Below, one piece after another: positions 17,104 to 25,727 of a stretch of DNA of 52,486 bases. The translations under genes were made by a program, and so were the position numbers. Under the pieces are notes generated by a model that searched no databases, was not told the origin of the DNA, and worked only from the letters and a program-made list of their open reading frames with translations. The stretch spans positions 1-52,486 of the forward strand of contig DRGL01000001.1 in NCBI GenBank assembly GCA_011050085.1. Direction: 5' to 3'. This DNA is from Pricia antarctica. Lineage in GTDB: Bacteria > Bacteroidota > Bacteroidia > Flavobacteriales > Flavobacteriaceae. The number at the start of each line of letters is the position of its first letter. Within the stretch, counting starts at the first letter, position 1.

Positions 17104-17880
17104 ATGAAAAATGCTTGCAAAATATCTTTTAAAATTAGTATCGCCCTTATTTTGATAACCGGTAGTCTTAGCCTCGTAGGTTGTGAACCCGCAGAAGAGA
17201 AAGCCATTATTACCACAAAGGATGTTCAGGACATAATTATTCCTACCGAACAGGCGCAAGAGCTTTACAACACTTACACCAAGCGTCGCGTCGGAATAAT
17301 TCGTAATTATGAGAATGAGATTGACAGTGTTGGGCAAGAAGTAGGGTCTCAAGACAATGACCCCAAAGGGCAGTACAGAAAAGAACAAATCCGAAAAGCG
17401 GAAGCACAGAAGAAAATGGAACAGGCAGATGATGCAGGGTTTAAACCCACTCGCTATGCTTTTTACGACTATAAATCCCTTAAAAAATATATGGCCTTCA
17501 TAGAGCAGGAAGCGGATAAGGCCAATGTGGATATTTCTACCCTTCGCTTTTATTTTGCAAATTATCCCAATAAAGACAGTTTTGACAATAATAGTCCAAT
17601 TACGGAACGTCGACGCAATACACTGGTCTTTATTCCGACCGTTAATACCGGAAGTCAGGAATTTGCATTTTACACAGCAGATGATAGCGACGACGGCGAA
17701 AGAAAGGCATTTTTGTTGAATGAAGAACTAATTGAAAACAAGCAAACCTTTGGTGGAAAAGGTACGTCGGAAGCTTCCTTTACCTTTACCCCTTCTCTAA
17801 ATTCCCTTTCCGCACCATTAGCACCCCAGAACGCACAGAGTCTTGCCGGAAATGAATTTGGGTTGAGACCTCCAAAGTAG
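17104..17880 (+). CDS. Lipoprotein of unknown function
   Basis: 258 residues with a lipoprotein signal peptide: hydrophobic ISIALILITGSLSLVGC with the lipobox cysteine at 27. The mature part is mostly charged and helical for about 110 residues (EQAQELYNTYTKRR..., KAEAQKKMEQADD), then contains mixed strands (TLRFYFANYP, NTLVFIPTVN) and a low-complexity proline/alanine end. I do not recognise a family. It is followed 91 nt later by a polytopic membrane protein on the same strand, and the two may work together at the envelope. Confidence 0.75.
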   Translation: MKNACKISFKISIALILITGSLSLVGCEPAEEKAIITTKDVQDIIIPTEQAQELYNTYTKRRVGIIRNYENEIDSVGQEVGSQDNDPKGQYRKEQIRKAEAQKKMEQADDAGFKPTRYAFYDYKSLKKYMAFIEQEADKANVDISTLRFYFANYPNKDSFDNNSPITERRRNTLVFIPTVNTGSQEFAFYTADDSDDGERKAFLLNEELIENKQTFGGKGTSEASFTFTPSLNSLSAPLAPQNAQSLAGNEFGLRPPK

Positions 17881-17971
17881 TACCCCTCACCCAAATTAAA
17901 TATTAAAGGCCATCGATACCTTTGTTGAAAATTCGTTTATTCTTATTTATGGGGCAACCCTTGTAGTTGCC

Positions 17972-18589
17972 ATGATGCGTTATCCCAAATATTTTGATAC
18001 CTCTTTAAAATATTTTCCAATCTTAATTCTGTACACGCTGCTCAACGAATTACTTGGTGTGCTTATTTATAAATTCGACACGTTTAGTCTCGAATTCAAC
18101 AACATGTATTCAGATAACTACATCGTAATTTATACTATTTACAACATCCTTTTCTTTCTATATTTTTTCTATTTGTTCAGATTTTACATTACGAACGAAG
18201 CATTCAAAAAGCTCATCAAATACGGTAGTATGTTTTTTCTAGCAACATGTCTAATCAATCCTGTTTTTCAAAATTTATATACTCAATACCAATATTTCAT
18301 TTTTTTCTCCGGCGCACTATTGTTGATCATGTCAGTTCTGCTATATATTAAGGAACAAAAGGAAAACGGATTTCAAAATTTGAAGAACAACGTTTTATTT
18401 TGGATTGGCTTAGGTCTACTGTTGTATCATGTTGGCTATATACCCATTAAAGTGATACGCTTTCAAAACGAATTGACCGGCCAAACTGAGATTTCCACTT
18501 TGAGAACAATCCACTTTATGCTTTTAGTGTTTATGTATACTTGCTTTATCATAGGTTTTTTACGATTGAAAAAAAGACTTCCTAGATAA
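17972..18589 (+). CDS. Polytopic membrane protein of unknown function
   Basis: 205 residues with six clear membrane helices and a basic C-terminus (LRLKKRLPR). No family was recognised. The frame stays open for 24 codons upstream of this ATG, to the stop at 17897-17899, and that stretch reads like a seventh helix (FILIYGATLVVAMM preceded by AIDTFVENS). It has no ATG, GTG or TTG. The real start may be a rare codon (ATA at 17900, ATC or ATT), or the original start has been lost. The downstream ATG is given here as the safe start. Confidence 0.75.
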   Translation: MMRYPKYFDTSLKYFPILILYTLLNELLGVLIYKFDTFSLEFNNMYSDNYIVIYTIYNILFFLYFFYLFRFYITNEAFKKLIKYGSMFFLATCLINPVFQNLYTQYQYFIFFSGALLLIMSVLLYIKEQKENGFQNLKNNVLFWIGLGLLLYHVGYIPIKVIRFQNELTGQTEISTLRTIHFMLLVFMYTCFIIGFLRLKKRLPR

Positions 18590-18908
18590 AAAACTAAACC
18601 ATTCTATGAGGGATTAACTTCTAAAATGTAACCACCAGCTTTTCTATATCCTGACACTATTGCAGTATAAAATCGACAATATTGCAGACATGCATTTTCA
18701 TAAAGGTCCCTGTTACTTTTTATCTTTAAATAGATTTAGTGGTATTCATCATCCCTTAGCGACTTCGTCGTAGGACTTAAGGAAGATATTTTCCACAATA
18801 CTTCTAATCGTATTGCAAAAAAAATTCATTTTAACTCAAACCAATAGCGCTTCCGTATGGTTGTTGTTCCATTAGGTTCGAAATAGATAACAAACCTAAA
18901 ACGTAAAA
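18590..18908. other. Intergenic stretch before proC
   Basis: 319 bases with no recognised gene or terminator. A TATCTTTA sequence in the middle is one base off the promoter consensus, but it is too far from proC to assign. Confidence 0.5.
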
Positions 18909-19715
18909 ATGAAAGTATTAGTAATAGGCGCGGGCAATATGGGTTTAACCTATGCGGAGGCCATGTCAAAATCAAAGTTGCTTAATAAAAGAAACGTAAT
19001 GATTTTAGACAATTCTGCTGAGAAAATTTTATCCCTTGAAAAAATATCACATTTTGATGTTTTCAATGATATGGAAGATTGTCTACCACAGGCTGATTTG
19101 GTTTTTATTGCTGTAAAACCCTACCATAGTGCCGACCTTTTTTCAAAGATGAAATCCCTAATAAATCCAGGGCAAATCATTATCTCCATTATGGCGGGTA
19201 TCACTATTAAAGGTATGAAAGATGCTTTGGGCATCCATAAAATTGTTAGAGCCATGCCAAATTTACCGGCGCAAGTTGGTAAAGGCATCACCTCTTACAT
19301 CGCATCAGACGAAGTCAGTCGTGTTGAGTTATTGACCGTTGAGAACCTTTTGGATACTACTGGGAAATCAATTCGGGTACAATCGGAGAACTATATCGAC
19401 GCCTCTACCGGAATTTCAGGAAGCGGACCGGCCTATGTATTTTATTTTATGCACAGTATGATGGAAGCTGCCCTAAAAATGGGCTTTTCCAAAAACGACT
19501 CCAAAGTACTGGTAAGCCAAACCTTTGCAGGCGCGGTAGAATTGTTCAACCAATCAGATCTCTCCCCTAACTCATGGATGGACAAAGTAGCATCTAAAGG
19601 GGGAACTACGCGTGCGGCATTAGATTCTATGGATGACAATAACGTAAAGGAATTAATCGAAGAAGCAGCCTATGCGGCCTTTAACCGAGCCATTGAATTG
19701 GGAAAAGAAAAATAA
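18909..19715 (+). CDS. proC: Pyrroline-5-carboxylate reductase
   Basis: Last step of proline synthesis: NAD(P)H-dependent reduction of pyrroline-5-carboxylate. N-terminal Rossmann motif GAGNMG at 7-12. The C-terminal dimerisation domain has the family signature SGSGPAYVFYFMHSMMEAALKMG and the segment KVASKGGTTRAALDSM. It is full length at 268 residues. proB starts one base after its stop codon, so translation is probably coupled. Confidence 0.97.
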   Translation: MKVLVIGAGNMGLTYAEAMSKSKLLNKRNVMILDNSAEKILSLEKISHFDVFNDMEDCLPQADLVFIAVKPYHSADLFSKMKSLINPGQIIISIMAGITIKGMKDALGIHKIVRAMPNLPAQVGKGITSYIASDEVSRVELLTVENLLDTTGKSIRVQSENYIDASTGISGSGPAYVFYFMHSMMEAALKMGFSKNDSKVLVSQTFAGAVELFNQSDLSPNSWMDKVASKGGTTRAALDSMDDNNVKELIEEAAYAAFNRAIELGKEK

Positions 19716-19716
19716 T

Positions 19717-20487
19717 ATGTATAAACAAAGAGTAGTTATAAAGGTCGGCACGAATGTTATGACCAATAAAGACAATCGAATCGTTCGGCCCATCCTAAAA
19801 AAGTTAGTTAAACAAATCGCCGAACTTTACGAAAACGATATCATGGTGGTATTAGTTTCATCGGGGTCGGTCATTGCTGGGATGGAGGTCATGGGTGATT
19901 GCAAAATTGCGGACAAGACCGTTCGCAGACAGGTGTATTCCGCTACCGGTCAGCCCCGTATGATGCGACTTTATTATAATATTTTTCGGGATTATGGGAT
20001 GAAGTGCGCCCAAGTACTAGCGACGAAGCGGGATTTTAATGTGGGTGTACACCGTGAAAATATGATTAATTGTTATGAAGGATTAATGTCTGAAGGTATA
20101 GTACCCATCGCCAACGAAGATGATGCGGTATCCGTTACCACTTCGATGTTCTCTGATAATGACGAACTGGCAAGCTTGGTGGCGGAGCTGATTCAGGCGG
20201 ATAAATTTATCATACTCACCGACATTGACGGTCTTTATACAGGTCATCCCGACGATGAACATACCAAAGTAATCGAAAATGTAGGGGTAGATGAAAATGT
20301 TGAGAAATATGTGGCGGAAGTGAAAAAAGGTGAAGCAGAAGGTCGGGGCGGTATGGGCTCGAAATTAAGTATTGCCAAGAAGACCGCTTCGATGAACATC
20401 CCTACCTTTATTGCCAACGGAAAAAAAGATAATATTATACTCGATATTGTGGCCGATAAGCAGGTAGGCACTCGAATAATGGCTTAG
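19717..20487 (+). CDS. proB: Glutamate 5-kinase, short form
   Basis: First step of proline synthesis: phosphorylates glutamate to the unstable 5-phosphate used by ProA. Amino-acid-kinase fold with KVGTNVM near the N-terminus, the SSGSVIAG loop, NEDDAVS and the FSDNDELAS segment, and RGGMGSKL late in the protein. At 256 residues it has only the kinase domain and lacks the C-terminal PUA domain of the E. coli enzyme. The ATG at 19717 is used; the longer frame overlaps proC. Whether proline inhibition is kept cannot be told. Confidence 0.95.
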   Translation: MYKQRVVIKVGTNVMTNKDNRIVRPILKKLVKQIAELYENDIMVVLVSSGSVIAGMEVMGDCKIADKTVRRQVYSATGQPRMMRLYYNIFRDYGMKCAQVLATKRDFNVGVHRENMINCYEGLMSEGIVPIANEDDAVSVTTSMFSDNDELASLVAELIQADKFIILTDIDGLYTGHPDDEHTKVIENVGVDENVEKYVAEVKKGEAEGRGGMGSKLSIAKKTASMNIPTFIANGKKDNIILDIVADKQVGTRIMA

Positions 20488-20561
20488 TAATCTATATTGT
20501 AATTACATTCTGCATTGGCCGATTGAAAGATCGAATACAATTTTATCATAAATACAGTTAT

Positions 20562-21761
20562 ATGAAAATTATAGATACCGATATTAAAAACAAAGTACTA
20601 AAATCGATGATTTCGATTTTGGATAAAGACAGAAATAAGATTCTAGAAGCTAATAAGAAAGACTGTTCCCTATTTAAAAAAGACGACCAAGCGCTATATG
20701 ACCGACTCGTTGTCACCGATAAAAAGGTCGATGGAATGATTGCTTCGGTAAAGGATGTTATGGGTCAAGAAGACCCAGTAGGTAAAATTAAATCTGAGCG
20801 GACACTGGAAAACGGTCTCGTAATCAAGAACAGGACCGCTCCCTTCGGAACCATTATGATTATCTATGAGTCCCGTCCCGATGTCACGGTTGAAGCCGCC
20901 GTACTAGCTTTCAAGGCCAATAATAAAATTCTTCTTAAGGGCGGTAAAGAGGCCTTTCATAGCAATCAGGTTCTTGAAGCTTGTTGGCATAAAGCCTTGG
21001 AGGAAAACGGACTGCCTACCGATTGGATTCGTCTGTTAACTATGAACCGAACGGAAACCCAAGACTTTCTGAAAAATCCTCCTGAAAAATTGGACCTCAT
21101 CGTACCCCGCGGGGGCGAAAGATTGATAGCTTTCGTTAAAGAACACGCCCGATGTGCCGTACTCGTGAGTGGCCGTGGCAATAATTTTCTATACGTGGAT
21201 AAAATGGCGGACTGGCAAAAAAGCTTAGACGTCATTCTCAATGCCAAAACCCAAAAAATATCGGCCTGTAATGCACTTGATAAGATTTTAATTGATAGTT
21301 CTATTTCCGATTATTCAGAAAAACTGAAAGAATTGGATGCCCTTCTAAGCAAAAATGGCGTTTCTATTTTGGTGGATGAAAAAACGGCAACGACATTAAA
21401 AGATAGGACTGTCATCGAAGACGAGTCCGTGTGGAAAGAAGAATTTCTCGCACTGAAATGCTGTATCGGCACGGTACATGGTCTGGACGCCGCTATCGAT
21501 AAAATCAATGCATTTTCAGGAGGACATTCCACCACTATCATGACCGCTGATGAAATAGCGGCCTTACAATTTATGGAACAGGTCGATTCTGCAGCCGTCT
21601 ATCATAATGCTTCAACCCGTTTTACAGATGGTGGGGCGATGGGCGTGGGTGCAGAGCTTGCCATCAGTACGGATAAATTGCATCATAGGGGGCCATTAGG
21701 ACTTGAACAGTTAGTCACCAATAAATATTATGTCTATGGAAATGGTCAGGTTAGGGACTAA
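20562..21761 (+). CDS. proA: Glutamate-5-semialdehyde dehydrogenase (gamma-glutamyl phosphate reductase)
   Basis: NADPH-dependent reduction of glutamyl-5-phosphate in proline synthesis. Aldehyde-dehydrogenase fold: YESRPDVTVEAA, LKGGKEA and IVPRGG bind cofactor and substrate, and the catalytic cysteine lies in KISACNALDK (C236 from this start). A TTG-initiated extension to 20523 is open, but the ATG at 20562 gives 399 residues, close to the family size. It is the third gene of proC-proB-proA and lies 74 nt after proB. Confidence 0.96.
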   Translation: MKIIDTDIKNKVLKSMISILDKDRNKILEANKKDCSLFKKDDQALYDRLVVTDKKVDGMIASVKDVMGQEDPVGKIKSERTLENGLVIKNRTAPFGTIMIIYESRPDVTVEAAVLAFKANNKILLKGGKEAFHSNQVLEACWHKALEENGLPTDWIRLLTMNRTETQDFLKNPPEKLDLIVPRGGERLIAFVKEHARCAVLVSGRGNNFLYVDKMADWQKSLDVILNAKTQKISACNALDKILIDSSISDYSEKLKELDALLSKNGVSILVDEKTATTLKDRTVIEDESVWKEEFLALKCCIGTVHGLDAAIDKINAFSGGHSTTIMTADEIAALQFMEQVDSAAVYHNASTRFTDGGAMGVGAELAISTDKLHHRGPLGLEQLVTNKYYVYGNGQVRD

Positions 21762-21801
21762 CTTTTTATGAACTAACTTATCGTTTCACCACACAATAAC
21801 T

Positions 21802-21839
21802 GAAAAAGCCCCAACAGATAAATCCGTTGGGGCTTTTTC
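21802..21839. terminator. Bidirectional intrinsic terminator between proA and rpsT
   Basis: A perfect 14-bp stem (GAAAAAGCCCCAAC and its complement) and a 10-nt loop. The stem ends in As on one side and Ts on the other, so it can stop both the proCBA transcript and the converging rpsT transcript. Confidence 0.9.
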
Positions 21840-21863
21840 GAAATTATAAAAATCAATTCCGAC

Positions 21864-22115
21864 TTAAAGCTCAGCGATATGCTTGGCTAATTTACTTTTT
21901 AAGTTGGCCGCTTTATTATCATGTATGATATTCCGCTTAGCTAACCTGTCGATCATACTATAAACACTAGGCAATAAAGCCGCAGCGTCTTCTTTCTTTT
22001 CTTCGCCACGCAATTTTTTAATCGCGTTACGTGTTGTTTTATGCTGATATCGGTTGCGAAGACGTACTGTTTCATTTCTTCTGATGCGTTTCAACGCCGA
22101 CTTGTGATTTGCCAT
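21864..22115 (-). CDS. rpsT: 30S ribosomal protein S20
   Basis: 83-residue basic protein of the small subunit that binds 16S rRNA. It begins [15 protein letters not shown] with RLRNRYQHK, and [12 protein letters not shown]-like sequence near the C-terminus, all typical of S20. It has its own promoter element and shares the bidirectional terminator with proA. The two tRNA-Glu genes lie just upstream on the same strand. Confidence 0.97.
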   Translation of the reverse strand: MANHKSALKRIRRNETVRLRNRYQHKTTRNAIKKLRGEEKKEDAAALLPSVYSMIDRLAKRNIIHDNKAANLKSKLAKHIAEL

Positions 22116-22135
22116 TTTTCTCTAAATTATGTTTT

Positions 22136-22143
22136 CAAAACTA
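22136..22143 (-). promoter_or_regulatory. TAnnTTTG -7 element for rpsT
   Basis: Minus-strand TAGTTTTG, an exact consensus match, with its 3' end 20 nt before the rpsT ATG. Confidence 0.55.
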
Positions 22144-22207
22144 TGGTTTACGAATAAAGAGCTATTTAACGCTTTATTCTGCACTCATAGCCCTATCTTA
22201 TTTATAG

Positions 22208-22279
22208 TAGCCCGTAGGGGAATCGAACCCCTGTTACCAGGATGAAAACCTGGCGTCCTAACCCCTAGACGAACGGGCC
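22208..22279 (-). tRNA. tRNA-Glu (anticodon UUC), copy 1
   Basis: A full cloverleaf on the minus strand: acceptor GGCCCGT with ACGGGCT, anticodon stem CCAGG / CCTGG around loop TTTTCAT (anticodon TTC), and T-arm AGGGG-TTCGATT-CCCCT. CCA is not encoded. It is identical to the second copy 155 bases to the right. Confidence 0.96.
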
Positions 22280-22362
22280 CTTTTCAATTTGTGGATTTTG
22301 AGTTGATCGCTATGTCTTCAATCACCATAACGCTCAACCCAATACCCATATCTAATTTACTG

Positions 22363-22434
22363 TAGCCCGTAGGGGAATCGAACCCCTGTTACCAGGATGA
22401 AAACCTGGCGTCCTAACCCCTAGACGAACGGGCC
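22363..22434 (-). tRNA. tRNA-Glu (anticodon UUC), copy 2
   Basis: Same 72-base sequence as the neighbouring copy, on the same strand. The spacer between the copies is 83 bases. This copy is the first in the transcript. Confidence 0.96.
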
Positions 22435-22542
22435 AAATGATAAGTAAGAAACAAAACGTACGGAACACAAATGAAATATGGTGTAAATCGCACTAACAAT
22501 CTACTCTTAGGTAGACTGATTTCGAACCTATAATTGCGGATG

Positions 22543-22550
22543 CAAAAATA
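22543..22550 (-). promoter_or_regulatory. TAnnTTTG -7 element, possibly for the tRNA-Glu pair
   Basis: Minus-strand TATTTTTG, an exact match, about 108 nt upstream of the first tRNA. The distance implies a long processed leader, so the link is tentative. Confidence 0.4.
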
Positions 22551-22585
22551 CAATTATTTTTTACTACCGCAAGACCTGTGAATTA

Positions 22586-22615
22586 TTTTTTAAAATTCGC
22601 TTTACCGCTAAAGGC
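22586..22615 (-). terminator. Weak terminator after proS
   Basis: On the minus strand, CGCCTTTA-gcgg-TAAAGCG with a one-base bulge is followed by an A/T-rich stretch with only four consecutive Ts. It lies shortly after the proS stop. Confidence 0.35.
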
Positions 22616-22663
22616 GGTCTTAAAGTACCACATCTAAAATCTGGGCAAAAATTGGCTTTAGAT

Positions 22664-24139
22664 TCAATACGCTTTTGCGAACAAAACCCTTGCTTGCGAG
22701 GGCTTTCCGGTAACCATACATTGGCCGGATTGCTTCTCCCCTTCAAAAGGCACACAGCGGATGGTCGCCTTGGTTTCGTCCTTTATCTTATTTTCAGTTT
22801 CGAGGGAACCGTCCCAATGTGCAGAAATAAACCCACCTTTTTCTTCCAACTGAACTTTAAACTCATCGTATGAATTCACTTCGGTAATATGTGTATCCCT
22901 GTAGTCTAAAGCTTTTTTAAATATGTTTTTCTGAATATCCTCCAATAAAAATTCGATTTTGGCTACTACCTCATCCATCGGCACAACTTCTTTAGTTAGG
23001 GTATCCCTACGAGCAACCTCATAGGTGCCATTTTCAAGATCTCGCTGTCCTACGGCCAAGCGTACCGGTACACCCTTCAGTTCATATTCATTGAACTTGA
23101 ACCCAGGTTTATGGGTATCCCTATCATCGAATTTTACCGAAATCCCCTTTTTACGCAGCTCTTTCACCAAAGGATCGATTTTATCGGCTATAACTTCCAA
23201 CTGCTCTATTCCCTTATATATGGGTACGATAACAACTTGTATAGGCGCCAATTTAGGAGGCAGTACCAGTCCATTATCATCGCTATGGGTCATAATCAGG
23301 GCGCCCATCAATCGGGTAGATGCCCCCCATGAGGTTGCCCAAACATATTCTTGCTTACCTTCCTTGGTCGCAAATTTCACATCGAAAGCCTTTGCGAAAT
23401 TTTGGCCAAGAAAATGGGACGTACCGGCTTGCAAAGCTTTGCCGTCTTGCATAAGGGCTTCAATACAATAGGTCTCAATAGCACCAGCGAAACGCTCGCT
23501 CTCCGTTTTTATTCCACGTATTACGGGCATTGCCATATGGTCCTCGGCAAAATTCGCATATAAGTGCATGATTTTTTCGGCTTCCTCAATAGCTTCTGGT
23601 TCGGTAGCATGTGCTGTATGACCCTCTTGCCATAGAAATTCCGCAGTACGGAGAAACAAACGGGTACGCATCTCCCAGCGAACGACATTGGCCCATTGAT
23701 TGATTAAAAGTGGCAAGTCTCTATACGATTGTATCCATCTTCTAAAAGTATCCCAAATTATAGTTTCGGAAGTAGGCCTTACGATAAGTTCTTCTTCGAG
23801 TTTGGCATCCGGATCCACGATAATACCGCTACCATCCTCGGCGTTCTTCAATCGGTAGTGGGTAACCACCGCACATTCCTTTGCAAAGCCAGCAACATGA
23901 CTAGCCTCCTTACTTAAATAGGACTTCGGAATAAATAATGGAAAATAAGCGTTCTCATGTCCAGTTTCCTTAAACTCACTATCCAATTCCGCTTGCATTT
24001 TTTCCCATATGGCATAACCATAAGGTTTAATAACCATACAGCCCCTTACACCCGAATTTTCGGCGAGGTTTGCCTCGACCACTAACTCGTTATACCATTT
24101 CGAATAATCTTCGCTACGCTTCGTCAATCTTTTACCCAT
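22664..24139 (-). CDS. proS: Prolyl-tRNA synthetase, type 3 (archaeal/eukaryotic-like)
   Basis: Charges tRNA-Pro. At 491 residues, with no editing insertion between class II motifs 2 and 3 and with the C-terminal extension ending ARVLFAKAY, it is the archaeal/eukaryotic-like ProS form used by many Bacteroidota. Visible class II features: motif 1 around [17 protein letters not shown], motif 2 around [27 protein letters not shown], and the [22 protein letters not shown] segment. Its start is divergent from the lipoprotein gene to the right. Confidence 0.97.
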   Translation of the reverse strand: MGKRLTKRSEDYSKWYNELVVEANLAENSGVRGCMVIKPYGYAIWEKMQAELDSEFKETGHENAYFPLFIPKSYLSKEASHVAGFAKECAVVTHYRLKNAEDGSGIIVDPDAKLEEELIVRPTSETIIWDTFRRWIQSYRDLPLLINQWANVVRWEMRTRLFLRTAEFLWQEGHTAHATEPEAIEEAEKIMHLYANFAEDHMAMPVIRGIKTESERFAGAIETYCIEALMQDGKALQAGTSHFLGQNFAKAFDVKFATKEGKQEYVWATSWGASTRLMGALIMTHSDDNGLVLPPKLAPIQVVIVPIYKGIEQLEVIADKIDPLVKELRKKGISVKFDDRDTHKPGFKFNEYELKGVPVRLAVGQRDLENGTYEVARRDTLTKEVVPMDEVVAKIEFLLEDIQKNIFKKALDYRDTHITEVNSYDEFKVQLEEKGGFISAHWDGSLETENKIKDETKATIRCVPFEGEKQSGQCMVTGKPSQARVLFAKAY

Positions 24140-24243
24140 ACCTTTTACTTTGGCACAAAACTTGTGTTAACGTTTATGTAAATAATGAGTAAAACTACTT
24201 ATTTTTATACTGCCTTTACCCTTTGATACTAAAAAATAAAATC

Positions 24244-25548
24244 ATGATATACTCAATATCCATTCCTAAAATCCGCTTTACGGCGCTTCTCACCTTGACC
24301 GGCATCGTTTTGGCCTCTTGTGGATCTTATCAATCCGCTTCCTACTATGATAACGATGGTATATATACCAACGATAATCAAGTGAATACAGAAAGACCAC
24401 CACGTACCGAAAAAAAGAAGCAGGAAACCGGAAACGAGGCGTACACTAATTATTTCGGAAAACAGGCCGAGCAGTATGAAGAAGCACTGGAAGGTGAAAT
24501 TTTTACTGATATTGATACGTATACTAGCAATGACGGCGTGCAAAATGATTCCGTGCCCCAAGGCCAATTGACGGATTATTATGATAACAATAATGATTAT
24601 GCGGGGTATGCGGCTTGGGGAGACAACGCTACCAACGTCAACATCAATGTATACGACAATAGCTGGGGATGGGGCGGTTTCGGATACGGCTCGCCTTGGT
24701 TGTATAATTCATACGGATGGGGCGGTTACGGCTTTGGATGGGGAGGCTACAATCCATGGCGGTATAGATATAGCCCTTGGGGCTGGGGTGGATACGGAGG
24801 ATTTGGTTACGGTGGCTACGGTTACGCCGGATACGGTTGGGGAGGTTATGGAACCTGGTGTCCTGCCTACGGATATTACAATGGTTACAACAACCGAAAT
24901 TACGGCTACAATACGTACGGTGGACAAAGAGGTTATGCCTATAGTTCAACGCGAAGGGGATATAGCAGGAATACAAATGCGATAACCGGACGTAATTCGA
25001 GCTATGCGGCAAACAGCCGATCGAACGTAAGTCGTAACAGCACTACCCCTCGTTATTCAGCGAACAGTTCGAGATCAAACGCAAATCGAAGCTCAAGAGA
25101 TTATAGTGGAAGTAGAAGTAATGCATCTACATCGCGAAGAACCGTAGGTGTCGACAGAAATCAATCGTATCGTACGAGTAGAAGTACAAGGGCCACACCT
25201 AATTACAGCCGTTCGTCACGAAGTAATCAGACGTACAGTAGCTCGACTGCACGAAGCGGAACTGCGCGTGCTTCTTCTCCAAATAGTTCAACCTACCGGA
25301 GTTCAGGCACCAGAACGAGAAGTAGTAGTGCTGCACAAAGTTCCAGTTCAAGGAGCAATCAATCTTATCGCAGTTCTGCCCCACGTAGTAGCACCTATCG
25401 CTCATCGGGTAGTAACAATTCCAGCTCTGGAAGTTACAGGAGCTCTGGAGGTAGCTCTAGAAGTTCCGGTAGCGTAAGAAGTTCTGGAGGTTCTTCGAGG
25501 AGTTCAGGTGGATCATCGCGTTCATCAGGCGGTAGCAGAAGAAACTAA
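24244..25548 (+). CDS. Low-complexity lipoprotein: Gly/Tyr/Trp-rich then Ser/Arg-rich
   Basis: Lipoprotein signal with lipobox LASC (Cys 26 from this ATG). An acidic, Asn/Tyr-rich part follows, then about 100 residues rich in Gly, Tyr and Trp (repeats like WGGYGFGWGGY), then about 200 residues almost wholly Ser, Arg, Asn, Gly and Thr, ending in repeats of GGSSRSS. A TTG-initiated extension is open to 24223, but the ATG is preferred. The domain order suggests a cell-surface lipoprotein with a sticky aromatic region and a very basic flexible tail that may bind polyanions. I recall homologues divergent from proS in other flavobacteria. Function is unknown. Confidence 0.85.
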   Translation: MIYSISIPKIRFTALLTLTGIVLASCGSYQSASYYDNDGIYTNDNQVNTERPPRTEKKKQETGNEAYTNYFGKQAEQYEEALEGEIFTDIDTYTSNDGVQNDSVPQGQLTDYYDNNNDYAGYAAWGDNATNVNINVYDNSWGWGGFGYGSPWLYNSYGWGGYGFGWGGYNPWRYRYSPWGWGGYGGFGYGGYGYAGYGWGGYGTWCPAYGYYNGYNNRNYGYNTYGGQRGYAYSSTRRGYSRNTNAITGRNSSYAANSRSNVSRNSTTPRYSANSSRSNANRSSRDYSGSRSNASTSRRTVGVDRNQSYRTSRSTRATPNYSRSSRSNQTYSSSTARSGTARASSPNSSTYRSSGTRTRSSSAAQSSSSRSNQSYRSSAPRSSTYRSSGSNNSSSGSYRSSGGSSRSSGSVRSSGGSSRSSGGSSRSSGGSRRN

Positions 25549-25587
25549 TACTACCTTATATTTGTGGAAAATACGTTAATTAACATG

Positions 25588-25616
25588 CCGAGGTTGCTAC
25601 TTCAAAGCAACCTCGG
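25588..25616. terminator. Strong hairpin without T-run
   Basis: A perfect 11-bp stem CCGAGGTTGCT / AGCAACCTCGG with a 7-nt loop, 39 nt after the low-complexity lipoprotein gene. No run of Ts follows on either strand, so it may be a Rho-assisted end, a processing site or a protein site. Confidence 0.4.
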
Positions 25617-25727
25617 TGGGTTATGAACCAAAGTTAGGGTTATGCGTATATATAGGTCTAGGATAAATTTTAAGAATCCAGATCGACCTGTAAAAAACTT
25701 AAATCTCAATCATTTAATAGGCTTAGA

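Noticed and set aside
22208-22434. Integration (att) site at the duplicated tRNA-Glu genes
   Set aside because: The copies are complete and closely spaced, with no integrase, partial tRNA repeat or foreign DNA nearby; this is a simple tandem duplication.
24253-25477. Several long frames on both strands inside the low-complexity lipoprotein gene
   Set aside because: They come from the repetitive Gly/Tyr and Ser/Arg codons; only the frame with a signal peptide and lipobox makes a sensible protein.
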